A stretch of DNA of 64,000 nt from positions 1 to 64,000 of the forward strand of contig NZ_MZMU01000018.1 in NCBI RefSeq assembly GCF_004123835.1, read 5' to 3'. Numbering within the stretch: position 1 is the first letter of the stretch; each line of letters starts with the position of its first letter. The notes below the pieces were generated by a model. It searched no databases, had not been told where the DNA came from, and worked only from the letters and a program-made list of their open reading frames with translations. Of this stretch, positions 59,131-64,000 are shown one piece after another. Source of the stretch: Rhizobium leguminosarum. GTDB taxonomy: Bacteria; Pseudomonadota; Alphaproteobacteria; Rhizobiales; Rhizobiaceae. Position numbers and translations under genes: made by a program.

Positions 59131-61905
59131 CTAAGGCGTAGTTGCCTTTCTTCTTCCTGCTCCCCGAGTGCGCTTGCGGCTCGGGGTTACTTCATCCGAC
59201 AACCGGTTTTCCCCCGGCGTGTCGAATTCCTGCGGGGCGGCCTCTTCGGCATTCAGGCCGAAGCCTTGGCCGTTGTAACCGATCGTGATCCCCATAATTT
59301 TTTTCCCGGCCGCGACGGCATCGAGGAAAAACGTCGAAAGAACGGGCAGAAGGTCGCGCGCGATCATGACCTCGATCGCGCGGGCGCCCATCTCGCTGGT
59401 GCGGGCGCGCGAAATCAGCGCGTCACGGGCTTCCGGTGATAGTGAAAGCGTGGTCCCGTAGGTGGCGCCGACCCGCTCGCGGATACGGCCGATCTGGATA
59501 TCGACGATGCCCGAGAGGGTCTCGTTACCAAGCGGCATGAAGGGCAGCACGGTCGTGCGGCCAAGGAAGGCCGGCTTGAAATGCTTCTGCAATTCCGGCG
59601 CCAGCAGCACTTCGAGCGCGTCGGCCTCCGGCATCGTGTCGGGATCGGCGGCAAGTGTCGCGATCATCTCCGAACCGGTATTCGCCGTCATGACGATGGT
59701 GGTGTTCTTGAAGTCGATGTCCCGGCCTTCGCCGTCGCGCAGCGTTCCCTTGTCGAACACCTGATAGAAGATTTCCTGGACACCCGGATGCGCCTTGTCG
59801 ATCTCGTCGAGCAGCAGTACCCCATAGGGCCTGCGCCTCACCGCTTCGGTGAGCACGCCGCCTTCGCCGTAGCCGACATAACCGGGAGGCGAGCCGAGGA
59901 GCATGGAAATCTTATGCTCCTCCTTGAACTCGGACATGTTGATGGTCGTGAGGTACCGGCTGCCGCCATACAGCATATCGGCGAGCGAAAGCGCGGTTTC
60001 GGTCTTGCCGGTGCCGGACATGCCGACCAGCAGGAAGACAGCCGGCGGCCGGCGCGGATCGGAAAGCCCGGCGCGGGCGGCCCGCATCGCCGAAGCGATC
60101 CGCTCGATCGCCGCGTCCTGGCCAAGCACCCTCTCCTTCAGGCGGGCATCGAGCGTCTTGACCGTCTCGATCTGGTCCGACAGCAGCTTGCCGACGGGTA
60201 TTCCGGTCCAGCGGGCAACAACGGCGGCAACGATTTCCTTGTCGACGACGCGCGGCAGGAGCGGCGTTTGGTCCGCCACTGTCGCCAGGCTCCGTTCCGT
60301 GACAGCAAGTGCAGCGCGTGCGCTTTCCGCCGTCATCGCCTGCGACGGGAAAGGTGCCACATTCGTGCCGTCGCCGGTCTTGTCGGCTGGCGCCAGCGGG
60401 ACGACGGCGTCGTCGGGCGAGAAGAACTCCTCCAGCCGGTCGGCCTCCCGGACAAGCCGGTTTTCCTCGTCGAATTTCGACCGCAACGCCTCGATCTCGA
60501 AAACGATCTCCTGCTGCTTGCCTGCGATTTCGCCGAGCCGGGCGCGCTTTTCCGGCGTCTCCGGTTCGCGTGCGAGCCAGTTCGCCTCGGTTTCCAGAAG
60601 ATCGCGCTCGTCGGCGAGCAGCTTCAGCGCCTCCGGCGTCGTCTGGCGCGCCAGCGCTACCGCAGCAGCTGCCGTATCGATCAGGCTGATCGCCTTGTCG
60701 GGAAGCTGCCGGTCCGGCAGATATCTCGCCGAAAGCCTAACGGCGGCGACGATCGCCTCGTCGCGGATGCGGACCTTGTGATGGGTTTTCAGGCCTTCCG
60801 CCACGCCGCGCAGCATCCGGATTGCGGCTTCTTCGTCCGGCTCGCGAACATGCACGGTCTGAAAGCGGCGGGTGAGGGCGGCATCCTTTTCGATGAAGCG
60901 TTTGTATTCGCCCCAGGTCGTCGCCGCGATCGTCCGCAGTTCCCCGCGCGCCAAAGCGGGTTTCAGGATATTGGCGGCATCGCCCTGCCCTGCCTGTCCG
61001 CCGGCGCCGATCAGCCCATGCGCCTCGTCTATGAACAGAATGATCGGCTCCGGCGACGTCTTCACCGCATCGACCACGCCATGCAGCCGCCGTTCAAACT
61101 CGCCTTTGACGCCGGCCCCGGCCTGCAGCAAGCTCAGGTCCAAGAGCAGCAGCTTCACGTCCTTCAACCGGGCCGGCACGTTGCCGGCGGCGATCTCCAG
61201 CGCCAGTGCTTCCGCCACCGCGGTCTTGCCGACACCCGCCTCGCCGACGAGAATCGGATTGTTCTGCCGCCGGCGCATCAGGATATCGATCAACTGCCGC
61301 AATTCGCGATCGCGACCGATGACCGGGTCGGTTCGGCCCGCACGGGCGTCCGCGGTCATGTCGTGGGTGTAGAGCCGCAGGAATTCATTGTCCCCCGAGA
61401 AGTTCGCAGACGAGGCGGCCGGCATGGACAGCTCGCCCGACGGGCCTGGCGCCGCCGTCTCCAGCAACTTGTCGAGGGTCGCCCTGTCGAGATTGCGCAT
61501 CGACGGGGCAATGCCGCGCGTCACCGCCCGCAATGCCGGCTCGTTGATCAGTGCGGCAAGCAGATCGGCCAAAAGCACGACAGTGCGCCCGCACTGCAGC
61601 GATGCAACCAGAAAAGATTCCCGCCCCAGGGCAAGCAAGTTCGGGGAGAGCGCAAGCGAGGCGCCATCCTCCCGCGGGATGTCGGCGATCGCCGCGTCGA
61701 GCTCCATTCTCAGCATCTCGGAGGAGAGCTTGAGCTCTTCGAAAACGGCAGAAAACCCTGCGATATCAAGAAGGGAGCGAAGCCAATGGGCGATATCCAC
61801 GACGGCATGCTGATGCCGTACGGCGAGCGAAGCCGCTGTCTCAAGACCGACACGTAAATTGGGCTCAAGCGTTCTTATCAGACGATTGAGATCGATATGG
61901 GACAT
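59131..61905 (-). CDS. clpV: T6SS AAA+ ATPase ClpV (TssH)
   Basis: The 924-residue ClpB-like ATPase has an N-terminal domain with DIAHWLRSLLDIAGF, first Walker A GEAGVGKTAVAEALALEI with Walker B LFIDEAHGLIGAGG, and second Walker A GMSGTGKTETALSLADML with LLLDEIDKAHPGVQ. It binds and recycles the contracted TssB/TssC sheath. ATG 61905 is preferred over a TTG two codons earlier. Basic tail residues (KRTRGAGRRK) end the protein. It is divergent from tssA with a 230-bp spacer. Confidence 0.95.
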   Translation of the reverse strand: MSHIDLNRLIRTLEPNLRVGLETAASLAVRHQHAVVDIAHWLRSLLDIAGFSAVFEELKLSSEMLRMELDAAIADIPREDGASLALSPNLLALGRESFLVASLQCGRTVVLLADLLAALINEPALRAVTRGIAPSMRNLDRATLDKLLETAAPGPSGELSMPAASSANFSGDNEFLRLYTHDMTADARAGRTDPVIGRDRELRQLIDILMRRRQNNPILVGEAGVGKTAVAEALALEIAAGNVPARLKDVKLLLLDLSLLQAGAGVKGEFERRLHGVVDAVKTSPEPIILFIDEAHGLIGAGGQAGQGDAANILKPALARGELRTIAATTWGEYKRFIEKDAALTRRFQTVHVREPDEEAAIRMLRGVAEGLKTHHKVRIRDEAIVAAVRLSARYLPDRQLPDKAISLIDTAAAAVALARQTTPEALKLLADERDLLETEANWLAREPETPEKRARLGEIAGKQQEIVFEIEALRSKFDEENRLVREADRLEEFFSPDDAVVPLAPADKTGDGTNVAPFPSQAMTAESARAALAVTERSLATVADQTPLLPRVVDKEIVAAVVARWTGIPVGKLLSDQIETVKTLDARLKERVLGQDAAIERIASAMRAARAGLSDPRRPPAVFLLVGMSGTGKTETALSLADMLYGGSRYLTTINMSEFKEEHKISMLLGSPPGYVGYGEGGVLTEAVRRRPYGVLLLDEIDKAHPGVQEIFYQVFDKGTLRDGEGRDIDFKNTTIVMTANTGSEMIATLAADPDTMPEADALEVLLAPELQKHFKPAFLGRTTVLPFMPLGNETLSGIVDIQIGRIRERVGATYGTTLSLSPEARDALISRARTSEMGARAIEVMIARDLLPVLSTFFLDAVAAGKKIMGITIGYNGQGFGLNAEEAAPQEFDTPGENRLSDEVTPSRKRTRGAGRRKATTP

Positions 61906-62061
61906 CCGCAAGTCCTGTCTTTACGTCGAAATTCAGTAAGCTCTCCCGATGCGAAGAAACAACTAGGGCGCTCATAAACCCTTGTCCAGAAGAAAAACGA
62001 CTCTATTTTGAAAAATGAGCATATCGAAAGTCGTCATAAATCCGTCATCAACCTTCTATGG

Positions 62062-62090
62062 TTGACAAGCCAATATGAGCCGCCCAAAAT
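62062..62090 (+). promoter_or_regulatory. Candidate sigma-70-type promoter for tssA
   Basis: TTGACA at 62062-62067 is followed after 17 bases by CAAAAT at 62085-62090, a perfect -35 element with a weaker -10, 46 bp upstream of the tssA start. The 230-bp spacer also has to hold the clpV promoter on the other strand, which I could not place. Confidence 0.45.
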
Positions 62091-62135
62091 GGTCACTCTT
62101 CGCAGTAAGCCCTGCTTTTTGAGGAATTTAACGGC

Positions 62136-63203
62136 GTGAACGTCCGGGAAATTATAGATCCACTTGAACAAGATCGCCCGTGCGGAGAAAACGTGCGGAT
62201 TAATACTGTATCTCGTGAAATATACTATAGAATTAAGGACGCGAGAAACGCCGCTCGTACAGCCGAACGTAGTATTATCCCAGGTGAGACTATTGCGATT
62301 GCACCTGCTTGGCACGATGTTAGCAATCTTGGATTGCAGATCCTTTCTTCCAGAAGCAAGGACATCGAAGTATTGGCATGGCTCGCAGAGGCGCAGCTAC
62401 GGCTGCGGGGGTTCTCAGGATTGCATGACGTATACGTCGCAACCGTGTCGCTTTTAGACAAGCATTTCGACGCTTTGCATTCGATCGGAGATGGTGACTT
62501 CGAGGAACGGTTCGCGCCCTTTGCGGGGCTTAACGGCGTTGGCGGCGAAGGAACGCTCATCCAGGCTATTCGTTTGACATCGTTGATCCCGGGCGGAAAG
62601 TTCGCCCAGTTTTCGCTTTGGGATTTCCAGCTTTCGCAGCGGCCGAACGAAACCGAACGGCGCAAGGAATTGCAGCAGGCGGCGGCAGAAGCCGGTGTCG
62701 CTCAGATGTCAGCCTATCTCGACGTGCTGACCGGGTGCATCGCCGCATTCGATCGCATGGTCGAAATACTTGACGAACACTGCGGCGACCAGGCGCCCCC
62801 GAGTTCGAATACACGCAATGTGTTGCAGGAGGCCGCATCCGCGATCCGGATGCTAGCCGGGATCGAAGCGCCCTTGGCCGCGCCCGAAGCCCCTGCTTCG
62901 CATGGATCCGAACTGCAGCAGCAGGCAAGTGATACCGATGAGGCCGAGGCTATCCGCCTGCGGCCTGTCAGCGCCGAGACAATTCGTTCGCGGGAAGAGG
63001 CCTTCGAACTTCTGATCGCCGTTGCGCGCTATTTCCGCCGCACGGAGCCCCATTCACCGATCTCCATGTCGATCGAGACGCTGGTGCGTCGCGGCCGCAT
63101 GGATTTTTTCGAGCTTCTTGCCGAACTCCTGCCCGAACAAAACACCCGCAACGCGGTGCTGACGGCAGCCGGCATCCAGCCCGTAACCGACAAGGGGGGT
63201 TAG
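62136..63203 (+). CDS. tssA: T6SS cap/baseplate protein TssA (ImpA-type)
   Basis: The 355-residue protein starts at GTG 62136 (TGAGGAA lies nine bases before it) with the ImpA-type N-terminus IIDPLEQDRPCGENVR, then KDIEVLAWLAEAQLRLRGFS. Its C-terminal part (RSREEAFELLIAVARYFRRT and HSPISMSIETLVRRGRMDFF) is the usual TssA end. TssA coordinates tube and sheath assembly. It is the first plus-strand gene of the divergent locus. Confidence 0.92.
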   Translation: MNVREIIDPLEQDRPCGENVRINTVSREIYYRIKDARNAARTAERSIIPGETIAIAPAWHDVSNLGLQILSSRSKDIEVLAWLAEAQLRLRGFSGLHDVYVATVSLLDKHFDALHSIGDGDFEERFAPFAGLNGVGGEGTLIQAIRLTSLIPGGKFAQFSLWDFQLSQRPNETERRKELQQAAAEAGVAQMSAYLDVLTGCIAAFDRMVEILDEHCGDQAPPSSNTRNVLQEAASAIRMLAGIEAPLAAPEAPASHGSELQQQASDTDEAEAIRLRPVSAETIRSREEAFELLIAVARYFRRTEPHSPISMSIETLVRRGRMDFFELLAELLPEQNTRNAVLTAAGIQPVTDKGG

Positions 63204-63260
63204 CGGCACGCCGCAGCATCCTCAATTGACAATCCGCCGATGGGACGAAGGAGAATCTCG

Positions 63261-63785
63261 ATGGCAAGTGTGCATGAGAAACTGGAACGGGTTCGCAAGC
63301 CGCGGGTCCACATCAAATACGAAGTGGAAACCGAAGGCGCGATGGTGGTGAAGGAACTGCCGTTCGTCGTCGGCGTGCTTGGCGACTTCTCCGGCAATCC
63401 CACGCAGCCGCTCAAGCCGTTCGGCGAGCGCAAATTCGTGCAGGTCGACCGCGACAACTTCGACGACGTCATGCGCCGCATGACGCCGGGCCTCACCCTG
63501 TCGGTCGAGAACACTCTCGAGAAGAACGGGACCGAGCTTCCCGTTTCGCTGAAATTCGAAAGCATGGCCGATTTCGAACCCGGCGCGGTCGTCGATCAGG
63601 TGCCGGCGCTGAAGGCCTTGCTCAACGCACGCAACCAGCTGCGCGACCTGATGAGCAAGGCGGACCGCTCCGAGGAGCTCGAGCGTCTGCTCGAGGACAT
63701 CCTGCAGAACAAGGCGGATCTCTCGCAGCTGGTGGCCCAGCTTGGCGGCGACAAAGCCGAAGAGGCGAAGGACGCATTGAACTGA
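63261..63785 (+). CDS. tssB: T6SS sheath protein TssB
   Basis: The 174-residue protein reads ASVHEKLERVRKPRVHIKYE, then LPFVVGVLGDFSGNP and FVQVDRDNFDDVMRRMTPGL, and ends with the helix LEDILQNKADLSQLVAQLGG, all TssB. ACGAAGGAGAATCTCG before ATG 63261 sets the start. It assembles with TssC into the contractile sheath. Confidence 0.96.
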   Translation: MASVHEKLERVRKPRVHIKYEVETEGAMVVKELPFVVGVLGDFSGNPTQPLKPFGERKFVQVDRDNFDDVMRRMTPGLTLSVENTLEKNGTELPVSLKFESMADFEPGAVVDQVPALKALLNARNQLRDLMSKADRSEELERLLEDILQNKADLSQLVAQLGGDKAEEAKDALN

Positions 63786-63849
63786 GTGCCTGGGATCGCG
63801 GACCGATCGCGGCCCGCGCGCTCCATTCCTGAAGAGTCGTTGTCCGGCA

Positions 63850-63891
63850 GCGGCCCCTTTTGAAGGGAACCCCTCATGCTTCGAGGGCCGC
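63850..63891 (+). promoter_or_regulatory. Structured tssB-tssC spacer
   Basis: GCGGCCC (63850-63856) pairs with GGGCCGC (63885-63891), and within it CCCTTTTGAAGGG and CCCCTCATGCTTCGAGGG can form inner stems. The 130-bp spacer between two genes normally needed in equal amounts suggests differential expression or message processing. Confidence 0.4.
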
Positions 63892-63915
63892 CGCTTTCGC
63901 AAAAAGGATCGATAG

Positions 63916-64000
63916 ATGACCGCCGAAACGCAATTGCAAACAAAGGAAGAAGTAGGCTTCGCGCCTGATGAGAACCTGCTCTCGAAGGTCGTTGCGGCAA
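63916..64000 (+). CDS. tssC: T6SS sheath protein TssC (5' end only)
   Basis: ATG 63916 begins MTAETQLQTKEEVGFAPDEN and continues to the window edge. Only 28 codons are present, so the assignment rests mainly on its place directly after tssB, where tssC is expected, and on the charged, E/Q-rich leader typical of TssC. AAAAGG lies nine bases before the start. Confidence 0.75.
   Translation, partial: MTAETQLQTKEEVGFAPDENLLSKVVAA

Noticed and set aside
59581..61857. Very long plus-strand open frame (758 codons) opposite clpV
   Set aside because: It is the antisense of a clear ClpV gene with all AAA+ motifs; the composition is R/D/H-rich and typical of high-GC shadow frames.
1..64000. CRISPR array, tRNA, rRNA or intact insertion sequence
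   Set aside because: No regularly spaced repeats, cloverleaf-like sequence, rRNA segments or transposase frames were noticed; the only repeats are RIME-like elements and a degenerate intergenic family.

Overview
The window looks like a chromosome or large-replicon segment from a Rhizobium of the leguminosarum/etli type. This is inferred from the high GC content, the two-palindrome intergenic elements that resemble the rhizobial RIME family, and the gene content (betaine-type transport, aromatic catabolism, an imp-like type VI secretion locus). No tRNA, rRNA, CRISPR array or intact insertion sequence was seen. All family names come from reading the translated sequence by eye; no search was run.

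Layout. (1) 1-8.1 kb: an onium/betaine-type catabolic locus. It has the 3' part of an electron-transfer flavoprotein beta gene, a DMSP-lyase-like cupin, a trimethylamine/histamine/N-methylproline dehydrogenase-type flavoprotein, a divergent TetR regulator, a ProC-like reductase and a complete quaternary-amine ABC importer. (2) 8.1-15.4 kb: a 1.26-kb gap with two strong inverted repeats, an AraC regulator, a YdeP-type molybdopterin oxidoreductase with a small winged-helix partner, and a 5TM-PAS-PAS-GGDEF diguanylate cyclase. (3) 15.4-21.2 kb: phenylpropanoid side-chain genes (coniferyl-aldehyde dehydrogenase, zinc alcohol dehydrogenase, feruloyl-CoA hydratase/lyase, feruloyl-CoA synthetase) with a divergent MarR regulator. 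(4) 21.2-29.0 kb: a broken Nudix gene, two class III nucleotide cyclases (one fused to an ATPase/TPR region) and a sulfite-oxidase-like enzyme, separated by copies of a degenerate repeat and a RIME. (5) 29.4-35.8 kb: a type III-like restriction-modification pair with a divergent PIN-domain nuclease, a good candidate for a little-described three-gene defence module. (6) 36.2-45.9 kb: a second aromatic block with an AraC regulator, two vanillin-dehydrogenase-type aldehyde dehydrogenases, a five-gene HAAT-type ABC importer and a coniferyl-alcohol-dehydrogenase-type SDR. (7) 46.0-64.0 kb: a type VI secretion locus. On the minus strand it runs clpV, hcp, vgrG and two effector modules; on the plus strand it has tssA, tssB and the start of tssC.

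How the genes fit together. Blocks 3 and 6 together could take coniferyl alcohol to coniferyl aldehyde, ferulate, feruloyl-CoA, vanillin and vanillate, with their own importer, but they lie about 15 kb apart around the defence and cyclase regions. In the T6SS region one module is a VgrG-linked PD-(D/E)xK nuclease effector with a probable immunity partner. The other is a PAAR-like nuclease delivered with a DUF2169 protein, a ketosynthase-like protein lacking catalytic residues, and two tandem DUF3396 immunity genes. These two modules and the PIN/Mod/Res island are the most interesting parts of the window.
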